Translations under genes and position numbers: made by a program
The notes under the pieces: model-generated
The model's database searches: none
What the model was told of the DNA's origin: nothing
Seen by the model: only the letters and a program-made list of their open reading frames with translations
NCBI RefSeq assembly: GCF_001866655.1
Contig: NZ_MLYR01000151.1
Location: 1-39,662 of the forward strand
Source of the DNA: Bacillus sp. MUM 116
Lineage (GTDB): Bacteria; Bacillota; Bacilli; Bacillales; Cytobacillaceae
Length of the DNA stretch: 39,662 nt
Direction of reading: 5' to 3'
Shown: piece after piece, positions 23,572-32,360 of the stretch
Layout: each line of letters opens with the position of its first letter
How positions within the stretch are numbered: position 1 is the stretch's first letter

Positions 23572-23627
23572 CCTGATGTATCAGGTTCAGATTGTAGAAA
23601 AACAGCCTGATGTATCAGGTTTTTTTT
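23572..23627 (+). terminator. Duplicated hairpin, the second copy with a T run
   Basis: CCTGATGTATCAGG occurs twice (23572-23585 and 23606-23619), each a 6-bp stem with a 2-base centre, in a repeated context (AGCCTGATGTATCAGGTT). Only the second is followed by T8 and so works as a terminator of yjaZ; the first looks like its duplicate. Confidence 0.75.
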
Positions 23628-23651
23628 ATTTTAATACGAGTGGAAAATAAC

Positions 23652-23755
23652 AATATTCTAAAAAGTATTGCAATTGAAATAATTCCGTAATAAAATTTTA
23701 CTAAATACAAAATTAAACAGAATATGTTATTACTTGAAATTATGGTGATTTCAAG
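23652..23755 (+). promoter_or_regulatory. Candidate operators upstream of appD
   Basis: CTTGAAAT (23733-23740) and ATTTCAAG (23748-23755) are perfect complements separated by 7 bases, 44 bases before the appD start. Further up, AATATTCTAAAAAGT (23652-23666) differs at three places from the CodY motif AATTTTCWGAAAATT. Control of a peptide transporter by CodY would fit, but both sites are only suggestive. Confidence 0.4.
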
Positions 23756-23798
23756 ATAGGGATTTTTATAGAATGATATAGTTTAGGAGGTCTCAATT

Positions 23799-24821
23799 TT
23801 GGCAAATCATCCACTATTACAAGTGCAGAATCTTCGGACATCATTTCAAATTGAAAGCGGTTACTTTGCTGCTGTAGATAATGTATCCTTAATAGTAAAT
23901 GAAAATGAAGTCTTGGCAATCGTGGGAGAATCAGGCTGTGGAAAAAGCGCATTAGCTTTGTCCATCATGGGGTTGCACCCAAAGGAACGAACAAAGCAAG
24001 AAGGAAATGTAAATTTTAAAGGGAAAAATCTGTTGTCTCTAAAAACATCAGAAATGAATAAGATTCGCGGCAAAGAGATTGGAATGATTTTTCAGGATCC
24101 TTTAACAGCCCTCAATCCACTTATGACTTGTGGAAAACAAATTGAAGAAAGCATGATCTTTCACACTAATTTATCCGGATTGGAAAGACATAAGAAAGCA
24201 ATAGAGCTATTGCAAAAAGTTGGGATTCCCAATCCGGAACGAACCTACAAACAATTTCCACATGAATTATCCGGCGGAATGCGGCAGCGTATTGTCATTG
24301 CTATTGCTATTGCCTGCGATCCATTATTGGTGATTGCCGATGAACCAACAACAGCGATAGACGTAACGATTCAGGCTCAAATAATGGATTTACTCAAAGA
24401 ACTGCAAAGGCAAACGAAAGCAGGTATTATTCTTATCACTCATGATCTTGGGGTGGTTGCCGAAATGGCAGATCGTGTTGCGGTCATGTACGCGGGTGAA
24501 ATTGTAGAAATAGCAGATGTAAATACTTTATTTAGAAAGCCCTTACATCCTTACACAAGATCTTTATTTAATTCTATTCCATCCTCCGCGACATTCAAGG
24601 GACGATTACATGTCATTAAAGGTATTGTTCCTCCATTGCAAAAATTGCCAAGAAATGGGTGCCGATTTAAAGATCGGATTGGGTGGATAGAAATGCATGA
24701 TCATGAAGAAAATCCAGTATTGCGAGAAGTTGAACCAAATCATTTTGTACGGTGCACCTGCTACAAGAACTTTCATTTTCCAGAAAAAAACATGGGAGAC
24801 ATTAATTATGTCATTTCTTAA
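23799..24821 (+). CDS. appD: AppD, oligopeptide ABC transporter ATPase
   Basis: A 340-residue ABC ATPase that powers peptide import with AppF. Walker A is VGESGCGKSALALS near residue 46, the Q-loop MIFQDPLTALNP, the signature HELSGGMRQRIVIAIAIACDP, Walker B LVIADEPTTAIDVT, and the switch His in LITHDLG. The C-terminal oligopeptide-transporter tail has GCRF but lacks the rest of the usual second Cys cluster until RCTCY. Start is TTG at 23799, with TTAGGAGG 8 bases upstream. First gene of the app operon; its end overlaps appF by 14 bases. Confidence 0.93.
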   Translation: MANHPLLQVQNLRTSFQIESGYFAAVDNVSLIVNENEVLAIVGESGCGKSALALSIMGLHPKERTKQEGNVNFKGKNLLSLKTSEMNKIRGKEIGMIFQDPLTALNPLMTCGKQIEESMIFHTNLSGLERHKKAIELLQKVGIPNPERTYKQFPHELSGGMRQRIVIAIAIACDPLLVIADEPTTAIDVTIQAQIMDLLKELQRQTKAGIILITHDLGVVAEMADRVAVMYAGEIVEIADVNTLFRKPLHPYTRSLFNSIPSSATFKGRLHVIKGIVPPLQKLPRNGCRFKDRIGWIEMHDHEENPVLREVEPNHFVRCTCYKNFHFPEKNMGDINYVIS

Positions 24822-25734
24822 AGTTAATAAACTTAAAGTATATTATCCAATACGTGGAGGCTTTTTCAAAAAAGTAGTTGGTCATGTAAAGGCTGTGGAC
24901 GATATCAGCTTTGAATTAAAACAAGGAGAAACATACGGGCTTGTGGGAGAATCAGGCTGTGGTAAAACGACTACAGGCCGGACTTTGATTGGACTAATTA
25001 AGGCAACTTCAGGAGAAATCCTTTTTGAAGACCAGGATTTAATGAAACTAAGCCGCCGCAGCTTTCATCGATATCGTCAAGATATTCAAATGATTTTTCA
25101 AGACCCTTATTCCTCCTTAAATCCTAGAAAACGGGTATTGGAAATTGTTGCTGAGCCGTTAAGAAATTATGAAAAACTATCACCGCTTGAAGAGAGACAA
25201 AAAGTGCAGTATTACATAGAAAAGGTGGGATTAAATCCGGAATCTATTTATAAATACCCGCATGAGTTTTCAGGCGGACAAAGACAACGTATTGGGATTG
25301 CACGGGCTTTAACGCTAAAACCAAAATTAATTATTGCAGATGAACCTGTTTCGGCACTTGATGTGTCCGTTCAAGCCCAAGTGCTAAACTTTATGCAGGA
25401 TATACAGAAAGAGTTTAATTTAACCTATTTATTTATTAGTCATGATTTAGGGATTATTCAGCATATGTGTGACAGGATTGGAATCATGTATCGTGGACAA
25501 TTAGTCGAAGAAGGGACCAGTAAAGATATATATACAAATCCACAGCATATATATACGAAGAGATTAATTTCGGCAATTCCTGATATAAAACCCGAAAACA
25601 GAGAGAAACAAAAACAATTGAGACAAGATGTTAACACTGAATATACCAATTCTTATACTAAATATTTTGATTCTGAGGGTAAAGCTTATAGTCTAAAATC
25701 TATATCTGAAACACATTCCGTTGCACTGCCATAG
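24808..25734 (+). CDS. appF: AppF, oligopeptide ABC transporter ATPase
   Basis: A 308-residue ABC ATPase, partner of AppD. Walker A VGESGCGKTTTGRT near residue 53, Q-loop MIFQDPYSSLNPRKRV, signature HEFSGGQRQRIGIARALTLKP, Walker B LIIADEPVSALDVSV, H-loop FISHDLG. Starts with ATG at 24808, inside the end of appD, after GGGAGA; the longer frame from 24697 only adds an antisense-like leader. The C-terminus is long and polar (SYTKYFDSEGKAYSLKSI) and weakly conserved. Confidence 0.93.
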   Translation: MSFLKVNKLKVYYPIRGGFFKKVVGHVKAVDDISFELKQGETYGLVGESGCGKTTTGRTLIGLIKATSGEILFEDQDLMKLSRRSFHRYRQDIQMIFQDPYSSLNPRKRVLEIVAEPLRNYEKLSPLEERQKVQYYIEKVGLNPESIYKYPHEFSGGQRQRIGIARALTLKPKLIIADEPVSALDVSVQAQVLNFMQDIQKEFNLTYLFISHDLGIIQHMCDRIGIMYRGQLVEEGTSKDIYTNPQHIYTKRLISAIPDIKPENREKQKQLRQDVNTEYTNSYTKYFDSEGKAYSLKSISETHSVALP

Positions 25735-25750
25735 AGAGGGGTTTATATAA

Positions 25751-26719
25751 ATGTTGAAATTTATTTTACGCAGATTCCTTGTTATGATCCCTCAGTTATT
25801 GATCTTAAGCATACTAATCTTTTTGTTGGCAAAAGCGATGCCGGGAGATGCCTTATCCGGAAGATTGGCAAGTAATACGAAAGTGGATGCAAATACAATC
25901 CATGAATTGAAACAGAAATTAGGGTTATTTGATCCATTATATATCCAATATGGGAGATGGATTAAAGGGTTACTTCATGGTGATTTGGGACTGTCAATCA
26001 TCCATCAAACCCCGGTAACCCATCTGCTTGCAGGTAAAATGGGCAACACGATCCTTTTAGGATTTGCCATTATGGTTTTAAGCTATCTTATTTCCATCCC
26101 ACTTGGAATCATTGGCGGCAGATGGACAGATACTTGGGCTGATAAAATGATTGTTGGCTACAATTATTTAACATACGCTACACCACTTTTCATTTTTGCG
26201 TTGTTGGTATTGTTTATTTTTGGCTTTGTGCTTGGCTGGTTTCCTACAAGCGGAAGTGTAGATATCAGGGTTGAAGATGGCACAATTGCTTATTACATGA
26301 GTAAATTAAACCACCTCATTTTACCTGCTTTCTCCGGAGCAATTGTAAGTACGACTGTAACGATTCAATATTTACGGAATGAAATCATTGATACAAAAAT
26401 TAAGGATTTTGTTAAAACGGCAAGAGCTAAAGGAGTCAGTGAATCGAAAGTTTATTCAAGACATATTTTTAGAAACTCCTTATTGCCAATTGCTGCTTTC
26501 ATAGGCTATGAAATTGTCTATTTAATAGGTGGTTCCGTCTTTTTGGAATCTATTTATGGTTATCCAGGGATTGGACAATTGTTCCTCTCTTCCATTATGC
26601 AGCGTGATTTTAGTGTTGTCACCGCACTAGTTATGGTTTCCGGTCTTGCAACACTAGTTGGAACCTTAATTTCAGATATTATTTTAAGTGCTGTTGACCC
26701 TCGAATCAGGATTGAATAA
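25751..26719 (+). CDS. appB: AppB, oligopeptide ABC transporter permease
   Basis: A 322-residue permease of the OppB/DppB type: N-terminal helix (RRFLVMIPQLLILSILIFLLAKAMPGDAL with the family start), six membrane segments, and the cytoplasmic EAA loop in KTARAKGVSESKVYSRHIFRNSL that docks on the ATPases. AGAGAGGGG precedes the ATG. Sits 17 bases after appF, so operonic. Order appD-appF-appB-appC-appA places the binding protein last, unlike B. subtilis. Confidence 0.93.
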   Translation: MLKFILRRFLVMIPQLLILSILIFLLAKAMPGDALSGRLASNTKVDANTIHELKQKLGLFDPLYIQYGRWIKGLLHGDLGLSIIHQTPVTHLLAGKMGNTILLGFAIMVLSYLISIPLGIIGGRWTDTWADKMIVGYNYLTYATPLFIFALLVLFIFGFVLGWFPTSGSVDIRVEDGTIAYYMSKLNHLILPAFSGAIVSTTVTIQYLRNEIIDTKIKDFVKTARAKGVSESKVYSRHIFRNSLLPIAAFIGYEIVYLIGGSVFLESIYGYPGIGQLFLSSIMQRDFSVVTALVMVSGLATLVGTLISDIILSAVDPRIRIE

Positions 26720-26739
26720 CAAATGGGAGGGGATCGAAT

Positions 26740-27648
26740 ATGAAACCTGAAATCGTTAAACCTAAGCAGCAAAATGCGTTAAAAAAGCAGAAGAACGGGG
26801 TTTTTTCCATTTTGTGGCGGGAGATTGTAAAAGATAAACTTGCATTAGGTTCCTTAATCCTGTTAGGACTTATTCTGATTATTGTCTATGGTGCGTCACT
26901 CCTATTAGACCAGGAAAAAATTATAACGGTAGATTTGCTATCTATTTATTCCCCGCCTTCCTCGGAACATTGGCTGGGAACAGATTATGGAGGACGGGAC
27001 ATTTTCGGCCAGCTAATCATAGGGGCAAGAAATTCATTTACCATAGGTTTAATGATTACTATATTAACAGGCTGTATTGGTCTTTGCGTAGGATTATGTG
27101 CTGGATATTTCGGCGGAAGGGTCGATAATGCACTTATGCGGATCATCGATTTTTTTCTTATACTTCCAACTTTAATGTTAGTCATTGTTTTTGTTAGCAT
27201 TGCTCCAAAATATAATGTTTTTACATTCATCTTAATAATGAGTCTGTTTTTATGGACGGGTAAAGCAAGGTTAATACGGTCAAAAACCCTTGCGGAAAGG
27301 GAGCTTGATTATGTAAGTGCCTCCAAAACGCTTGGTACGCCTGATTGGAAAATTATTTTCCGGGAAGTTCTGCCTAATTTAAGTTCTATCATTATCGTAA
27401 ATTTAACGTTAAACCTTGCTGGAAATATTGGAATCGAATCCGGGTTAACGTATTTAGGGTTTGGTCTGCCGGAAAGTTCTCCAAGTTTAGGTACACTTGT
27501 TAGTTATGCAACAAATCCAGATATTCTTGAAAATAAATGGTGGATTTGGTTACCTGCATCATTACTTATTTTAATAATGATGTTGAGTATAAATTACATT
27601 GGTCAAGCCTTTAAACGGGCCGCCGATGCAAGACAAAGAATAGGATAA
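26740..27648 (+). CDS. appC: AppC, oligopeptide ABC transporter permease
   Basis: A 302-residue permease of the OppC type. After a basic N-terminal stretch comes a first helix (LALGSLILLGLILIIVYGASLLL), then SEHWLGTDYGGRDIFGQLIIGARNS (family signature), five more helices, and the EAA loop in SASKTLGTPDWKIIFREVLPNL. Lies 21 bases after appB with GGGAGGGG as ribosome site. Forms the heteromeric channel with AppB. Confidence 0.93.
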   Translation: MKPEIVKPKQQNALKKQKNGVFSILWREIVKDKLALGSLILLGLILIIVYGASLLLDQEKIITVDLLSIYSPPSSEHWLGTDYGGRDIFGQLIIGARNSFTIGLMITILTGCIGLCVGLCAGYFGGRVDNALMRIIDFFLILPTLMLVIVFVSIAPKYNVFTFILIMSLFLWTGKARLIRSKTLAERELDYVSASKTLGTPDWKIIFREVLPNLSSIIIVNLTLNLAGNIGIESGLTYLGFGLPESSPSLGTLVSYATNPDILENKWWIWLPASLLILIMMLSINYIGQAFKRAADARQRIG

Positions 27649-27666
27649 AAAAGGGGGAAAAGCAGG

Positions 27667-29460
27667 ATGAAGAAAAAGCATACTTTAAAGTTTTTCAGTC
27701 TCCTAGTTGTCTTGGCACTGTTTTTATCAGCATGTACCAAAACAAGTGGTGGAGACAGCAAAAAGCCAACCGTTTCAAATGACAAACCCAAAGAGGAAAT
27801 TGGGAATTTTCCAACAGTCGTGAAAAATGACAAAAAAGAGATAGTGGATGGTTCCCTAACGTACGCATTGGTGTCTGACACTCCATTTGAAGGTAAATTA
27901 AGTCAAGCATTCGGGGATGGGGTTCCTGACGCAGAAGTTATGCAATTCTTTGATATCTCGTTATTCTCAACAAATGATGACTACGAATTTACCAATGATG
28001 GTCCGGCGACATATGAACTATCAAATAACAATAAAACGATTACGGTAAAAATCAAAGACAATGTCAATTGGTCTGATGGTAAGCCGGTAACGGCACAGGA
28101 TTATGAATATTCCTTCTTAGTAATCGGAAACAAGGATTACACAGGAGTGCGCTATGGCGATGCGATTACCCAAAGTATTGTCGGGATGAAGGAGTACCAT
28201 GAAGGCAAAGCAAAAAATATTTCAGGGATCAAAATTATTGATAATAAAACTATGTCTATAACCTTTAAGGAAGCAAATCCATCATTGTTAACGGGTTTAT
28301 GGTCATGGGCCATGCCTAAGCATTACTTAGGTGATATTCCAATTAAAGATTTGGCAAAATCAGATAAAATCCATAAAACTCCTATTGGTTTTGGGCCATT
28401 CAAGATTAAAAAAATCGTTCCAGGTGAATCCGTTGAGTTTGAACGAAATGATGATTATTTCGCAGGCAAGCCTAAACTTAAGAGTATCGTGCTAAAAGTG
28501 GTGAATCCTAAAGTCATTCTGCAGTCTCTTAAAAAAGGTGAAGTAGATGTTGCTGAATTCCCTTCAGCTCAATACGAGGCAGCAAAAGGGTCGAAGAATT
28601 TCCAATTTATCGGCGACATTGATTTAGCGTATAACTATATTGGCTTTAAATTAGGTCACTGGGATGCTAAAAAAGGCGAAAACGTAATGGATAATACTAA
28701 ATTTCAAGACAAGCGCTTACGTCAAGCAATGGCGTATGCTTTAGACAACAAATCTGTCGGTGAAAAAATTTACAATGGGCTCAGGTTCCCGGCCACATCC
28801 TTAATTCCGCCTTCATTCCCAAGCTGGTATAATAAAGATGCCAACTCAATCGGATATGACCCGGAAAAAGCGAAAAAATTATTAGATGAAGCAGGGTTTA
28901 AAGATGTTGATAATGATGGCCTTCGTGAAGATCCAGAAGGAAATAAGTTCCATATTAATTACTTAGCTATGAGTGGGGATGATACGTCCGAACCTCTTGC
29001 AAAATTCTATATCCAAAGCTGGAAAAAAGTTGGCTTAGATGTTTCACTTTTGGATGGCCGCTTGGCAGAATTCAATTCATTCTATGATATGGTAGAACAA
29101 GATAACAAGAAGGTAGATATGTGGGGTGCTGCATGGAGCACTGGTACAGATGTGGATCCATATGGATTATACTCCAAAGATGCTGCATTTAACTTCTCAC
29201 GTTTCGTAAGCGACAAAAATGAGCAATTATTAGCTGATGGGCATTCGTCACAGGCGTTTGACCATGATTATCGGAAAAAAGTTTACGATGAATGGCAAAC
29301 ATTTATGAATGATGAAATGCCAGTTATTCCAACATTGTTCCGTTCTAAGATTTCTGCGATTAATAATCGTGTAACAAATATCAAAGCTAATTTCTTAGAA
29401 GATAACTTAAATTGGGTTAATGTTGGGGTGACAAACGAGACTCCAGAAGTAGAAAAATAA
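27667..29460 (+). CDS. appA: AppA, oligopeptide-binding lipoprotein
   Basis: A 597-residue SBP family 5 lipoprotein, larger than typical AppA. The signal peptide ends LFLSACTKTSGG, a lipobox with the modified Cys near 23; then comes a disordered linker (KPTVSNDKPKEEI). The dipeptide/oligopeptide-binding body includes NWSDGKPVTAQDYEYSF, the SBP_bac_5 signature. It captures peptides outside the membrane and passes them to AppBC. GGGGGAAAAGCAGG precedes the ATG. Last gene of the operon and closed by a 16-bp hairpin. The frame is open throughout, unlike the laboratory strain 168 copy of B. subtilis. Confidence 0.92.
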   Translation: MKKKHTLKFFSLLVVLALFLSACTKTSGGDSKKPTVSNDKPKEEIGNFPTVVKNDKKEIVDGSLTYALVSDTPFEGKLSQAFGDGVPDAEVMQFFDISLFSTNDDYEFTNDGPATYELSNNNKTITVKIKDNVNWSDGKPVTAQDYEYSFLVIGNKDYTGVRYGDAITQSIVGMKEYHEGKAKNISGIKIIDNKTMSITFKEANPSLLTGLWSWAMPKHYLGDIPIKDLAKSDKIHKTPIGFGPFKIKKIVPGESVEFERNDDYFAGKPKLKSIVLKVVNPKVILQSLKKGEVDVAEFPSAQYEAAKGSKNFQFIGDIDLAYNYIGFKLGHWDAKKGENVMDNTKFQDKRLRQAMAYALDNKSVGEKIYNGLRFPATSLIPPSFPSWYNKDANSIGYDPEKAKKLLDEAGFKDVDNDGLREDPEGNKFHINYLAMSGDDTSEPLAKFYIQSWKKVGLDVSLLDGRLAEFNSFYDMVEQDNKKVDMWGAAWSTGTDVDPYGLYSKDAAFNFSRFVSDKNEQLLADGHSSQAFDHDYRKKVYDEWQTFMNDEMPVIPTLFRSKISAINNRVTNIKANFLEDNLNWVNVGVTNETPEVEK

Positions 29461-29498
29461 GAAAAAGGGATGATCACATTGTTGATCATCCCTTTTTC
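29461..29498 (+). terminator. Terminator of the app operon
   Basis: A perfect 16-bp inverted repeat (29461-29476, 29483-29498; core GGGATGATCA) with a 6-base loop and a T run in the right arm, starting right at the appA stop. Confidence 0.9.
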
Positions 29499-29526
29499 AA
29501 TAGATAAGAAAGCAAAAAATTTCGTC

Positions 29527-29682
29527 CTTGAGAATTGTCCAGCGGTAGCGTCCTGCCCATCGAGGGAAAAAATGAACATGCTTTTTTCTTAGGTTGCTTA
29601 GGTCCTGTCGATGAAGTCAAAGAACGACTTTACCGCCAGGACCTAAAGCCTTGTCTGGGCTGAACAAGGCGAATGCGCTTTT
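29527..29682 (+). repeat. Structured intergenic repeat, copy C
   Basis: Ends TTGTCCAGCGG and GCGAATGCGCTTTTC. Contains the GGGAAAAAA/TTTTTTC hairpin, then AGGTCCTG (29600-29607) pairing with CAGGACCT (29637-29644), an inner stem around GAAGTC and GACTTT, and the loop AAAGAAC (29619-29625). A CCTTGT/ACAAGG hairpin follows. Same orientation as copies A and B, opposite to D. Covers most of the appA-yjbA gap; the remaining stretch to 29831 shows no gene. Confidence 0.87.
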
Positions 29683-29831
29683 CATAATACAAAATTCCCC
29701 TATTTGGATTTATCTTTAACTCATTTGGTAATAAAAGTTAATTAAGGAGCAAAACATATATAAAGGAATAATTTAACTAAGGTCTGCCCATACTGATTGA
29801 CAAACAGTTTCTTGAAGTGAGGGGTTGTACA

Positions 29832-30578
29832 ATGTTGTATCTTCATGATGTTTGGGTTAATTGGTTTGAAGGTGAAGAAAACGGGTATAATGTTTGCCAC
29901 TTTCATGAATGGCGCAAGGATGATGGAGTCGAACTATTAGATCAGGTTCCACTCTTAAAGATTGAACCAGTTTTATTTAACTATTTTGAGAATGATTTAG
30001 CGGAATTACCTCAACAACTCCTGGATGATATTTATCAAAAAGCATACTTACGAAAAAACCATGAGCGAATTCAGCTGGACTATTGTTTTGTCGTTACCGA
30101 CGGGGTTGGGATATTAGCGATTGATACAATTGGCTACAATATCCCTATCCGAAAAAGCAGGATTATTCCAAGGCAAGAGCAGCTTGTTTATGAGATGATT
30201 GACACACATGAAGCGAAAATTTACCATTTTTATCAGCCAGGTGAGATGAAAAACCATCATATTTTGTCACCCGAGCCGGAATTAATGAGAGGTCTGACTA
30301 GAAAGGAACGCCAATTAAAACAGTTGTTATTTATGGCCCTTGATCAATTACATTCTTCAAGTAATGAAGCGGAAGTCCGTTATTGGTTTACTGAATGGTG
30401 TCCGGAACGCTATGCAACCATCCAGGAAATGAATTTTGAGGATGCCTGGGAGCAGTTGTTTGAAGAAGCAAAGTACGGTTGGAGTATACGCCATATGACT
30501 TTTTGTGAGAATTTAATTAAAGGGCAGCCATTTTTCGAAAAACTATGGGAAATGGAGCATGGTCCAAAGGTGAATTAA
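29832..30578 (+). CDS. yjbA: YjbA, DUF3603 family protein
   Basis: A 248-residue soluble protein that matches the DUF3603/YjbA family (MLYLHDVWVNWFEGEENGYNV at the start; CFVVTDGVGILAIDTIGY in the middle). Function unknown. The C-terminal half is helical (LTRKERQLKQLLFMALDQL). GTGAGGGGT lies before the chosen ATG at 29832; the frame opens five codons earlier at 29817, with no site. Stands alone between the app operon and trpS, as in B. subtilis. Confidence 0.85.
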   Translation: MLYLHDVWVNWFEGEENGYNVCHFHEWRKDDGVELLDQVPLLKIEPVLFNYFENDLAELPQQLLDDIYQKAYLRKNHERIQLDYCFVVTDGVGILAIDTIGYNIPIRKSRIIPRQEQLVYEMIDTHEAKIYHFYQPGEMKNHHILSPEPELMRGLTRKERQLKQLLFMALDQLHSSSNEAEVRYWFTEWCPERYATIQEMNFEDAWEQLFEEAKYGWSIRHMTFCENLIKGQPFFEKLWEMEHGPKVN

Positions 30579-30623
30579 AAGCCTGACCCAAAAGGTATTT
30601 CATACCTTTTACGGGTCAGGCTT
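30579..30623. terminator. Long bidirectional terminator after yjbA
   Basis: AAGCCTGACCC (30579-30589) pairs with GGGTCAGGCTT (30613-30623), and inside it AAAAGGTAT pairs with ATACCTTTT around TTC. It is 45 bases with only a two-base bulge. It follows the yjbA stop and also faces the end of trpS. Confidence 0.88.
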
Positions 30624-30651
30624 CTTTTATGGTATAAGATTTATAAATTGC

Positions 30652-30685
30652 TTTGAGAATGGTCCAGCGCCTGCGCTTTTCTTTG
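30652..30685 (+). repeat. Ends-only derivative of the structured repeat (copy E)
   Basis: TTGAGAATGGTCCAGCGCC joined directly to TGCGCTTTTCTTTG. The two ends of copies A-D are kept and the whole interior is missing, giving a short GCGC/GCGC hairpin. Lies between yjbA and trpS. Confidence 0.7.
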
Positions 30686-30688
30686 GTG

Positions 30689-31681
30689 TTATCTCTTTAA
30701 ACCTCGACCAAGCCCCATTGCATTTTCCATTCTTTTTAAAGTTGCGGAGGCGATTTCGTTTGCTTTTGCTGCACCGTGATCCAAAATATCATCAAGCTCT
30801 TTCGATTCAACAAGCTCATTATATCTTTCTTGAATCGGTTTTATTACTTTTACCACGACTTGTGCTAAATCACCTTTGAAATCTCCGTATCCTTTTCCGC
30901 TGTACATCTCTTCCAATTCGGAAACGGATTTCCCATCAAGGATTGAGTAGATTGACAGGAGATTTGAAATTCCTGGCTTATTCTCTTTATCGAATTTCAC
31001 TATACCCTCAGAATCAGTTACAGCACTTTTAATTTTTTTCTCAATTTGCTTCAAATCATCAAGAGGGGTGATAAACGCTTTCTTGTTTGGATCAGATTTG
31101 CTCATTTTTTTTGTTGGCTCTTGCAGTGACATAATTCTTGCGCCAACCTTTGGGAGACGAATATCGGGAATGGTTAAAACATCACCGTATTTTTTATTGA
31201 ATCTTTCAGCAAGGTCACGTGTTAATTCCATATGCTGCTTTTGGTCTTCACCTACTGGGACAAGGTCTGTGTTGTACAATAATATGTCTGCTGCCATAAG
31301 CGGCGGATAGGTCAACAAACTGGCAGATACGGCTTCTTTTCCAGCAGACTTATCTTTAAATTGCGTCATTCTTTCCAATTCACCAATATAGGAAACGCAT
31401 TGCATTAACCATCCCGCCTGTGCATGTGCCGGAACTTCTGATTGAATAAACAGTGTTGCCTTCTCTGGGTCAATACCGACTGCAATATATAGTGCCGCAA
31501 GGCTTCTGATATTCTTTCTTAATACCTCTGGTTCTTGGGGAACGGTAATAGCATGCTGGTCAACAATACAAAAGAAGCAATTAAACTCATTTTGAAGTTC
31601 CACAAATTGCTTCATTGCCCCAATATAATTCCCTAGTGTAATTGTTCCGCTAGGCTGAATGCCAGAAAAAATCGTTTTCAT
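30689..31681 (-). CDS. trpS: TrpS, tryptophanyl-tRNA synthetase
   Basis: A 330-residue class I synthetase charging tRNA-Trp. The HIGH-type motif appears as TITLGNYIG near residue 16, after FSGIQPSG, the KMSKS loop as TKKMSKSDPNKK near 195, and DIRLPKVGARIMSLQ before it. Length is normal. TAGGAGGAAAAAG precedes the ATG. On the opposite strand to its neighbours yjbA and opp. The upstream region holds a MITE and I see no T-box leader (no AGGGTGGNACCGCG on the minus strand), although trpS is T-box-controlled in B. subtilis. Confidence 0.96.
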   Translation of the reverse strand: MKTIFSGIQPSGTITLGNYIGAMKQFVELQNEFNCFFCIVDQHAITVPQEPEVLRKNIRSLAALYIAVGIDPEKATLFIQSEVPAHAQAGWLMQCVSYIGELERMTQFKDKSAGKEAVSASLLTYPPLMAADILLYNTDLVPVGEDQKQHMELTRDLAERFNKKYGDVLTIPDIRLPKVGARIMSLQEPTKKMSKSDPNKKAFITPLDDLKQIEKKIKSAVTDSEGIVKFDKENKPGISNLLSIYSILDGKSVSELEEMYSGKGYGDFKGDLAQVVVKVIKPIQERYNELVESKELDDILDHGAAKANEIASATLKRMENAMGLGRGLKR

Positions 31682-31711
31682 GTTACTTTTTCCTCCTACT
31701 AATAAGCATTT

Positions 31712-31899
31712 AACTAAAGGCTGTGTTAAATTTGCCTGTTGATTTCCGCTTCAGGCGCGAACGGTTCGTGGAGCCTCCTCGGCGCTTAGGCGCCTGCGGG
31801 GTCTCCCCTGTCTCGTAACTCCCACAGGAGTCTTCTCGCCTTCCTCTCCAATCAACATGGTTTAAAACTCAACAATGGACTTTAACACAGCCTAACTAA
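31712..31899. mobile_element. MITE-like element with inverted ends and 6-bp duplication
   Basis: AGGCTGTGTTAAA (31718-31730) and TTTAACACAGCCT (31881-31893) are perfect 13-base terminal inverted repeats, which go on imperfectly for about 15 more bases. AACTAA flanks both (31712-31717 and 31894-31899) as a target duplication. The interior, 150 bases and GC-rich, has no reading frame of note and no transposase, so it is non-autonomous. It lies 30 bases upstream of trpS. Confidence 0.8.
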
Positions 31900-31938
31900 A
31901 AAAACCATTCGTCACCTAATCTATAGGGAAGAATGGTT
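31898..31938 (-). terminator. Terminator of the DUF3899 gene
   Basis: On the minus strand AACCATTC (31938-31931) pairs with GAATGGTT (31910-31903), followed by a run of T (31904-31898). It abuts the end of the MITE, so trpS must be transcribed from a promoter nearer its start. Confidence 0.7.
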
Positions 31939-32003
31939 CAACGCTTTTCATGACTATTTATTTAATCATATTATAATGAAATGAATAGTTGTAATCAAGT
32001 CCG

Positions 32004-32360
32004 TTAAACATAATAGAAGCCAAGGGCAATTAACATGAGAATGCCCATGATCAATCCATGGAAAACTAAAGGCTTTTGATTAATAGTCACCATTTCAGAA
32101 AGGGAAGGGATTTCGGAAAAGGTCCTTTTTTCTTTTCCTCTTGTTGCAGCAAAATTGAATGATTTAGCAATTGTATCAAAAAAACCAGTTTTAATGGTAT
32201 ATATCACCAATGAAAGAAGAAGTAACACAAATGAAATGTAAAAAGATATATTGATATAGCTAACCAAGGATATTCCTTGGTAAATAATAAAGGATAGGAA
32301 AAATATTAGCAATTGAAAAACTGCCGAAATTATCAGAGTTTTTCCAAAACGAAAATTCAT
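32004..32360 (-). CDS. DUF3899-type membrane protein
   Basis: A 118-residue protein with three hydrophobic segments (about residues 8-26, 33-54, 97-116) and a polar loop (TRGKEKRTFSEIPSLSEM) between the second and third. It resembles DUF3899 proteins of Bacilli, function unknown. The start at 32360 follows TTGGAGGTTTGC; the frame opens at 32399 but has no site there. Leftward, divergent from oppA, alone in its transcript. Confidence 0.72.
   Translation of the reverse strand: MNFRFGKTLIISAVFQLLIFFLSFIIYQGISLVSYINISFYISFVLLLLSLVIYTIKTGFFDTIAKSFNFAATRGKEKRTFSEIPSLSEMVTINQKPLVFHGLIMGILMLIALGFYYV

Noticed and set aside
31682..32003. A T-box leader for trpS
   Set aside because: No AGGGTGGNACCGCG-like sequence on the minus strand; the region holds a MITE and a terminator instead.
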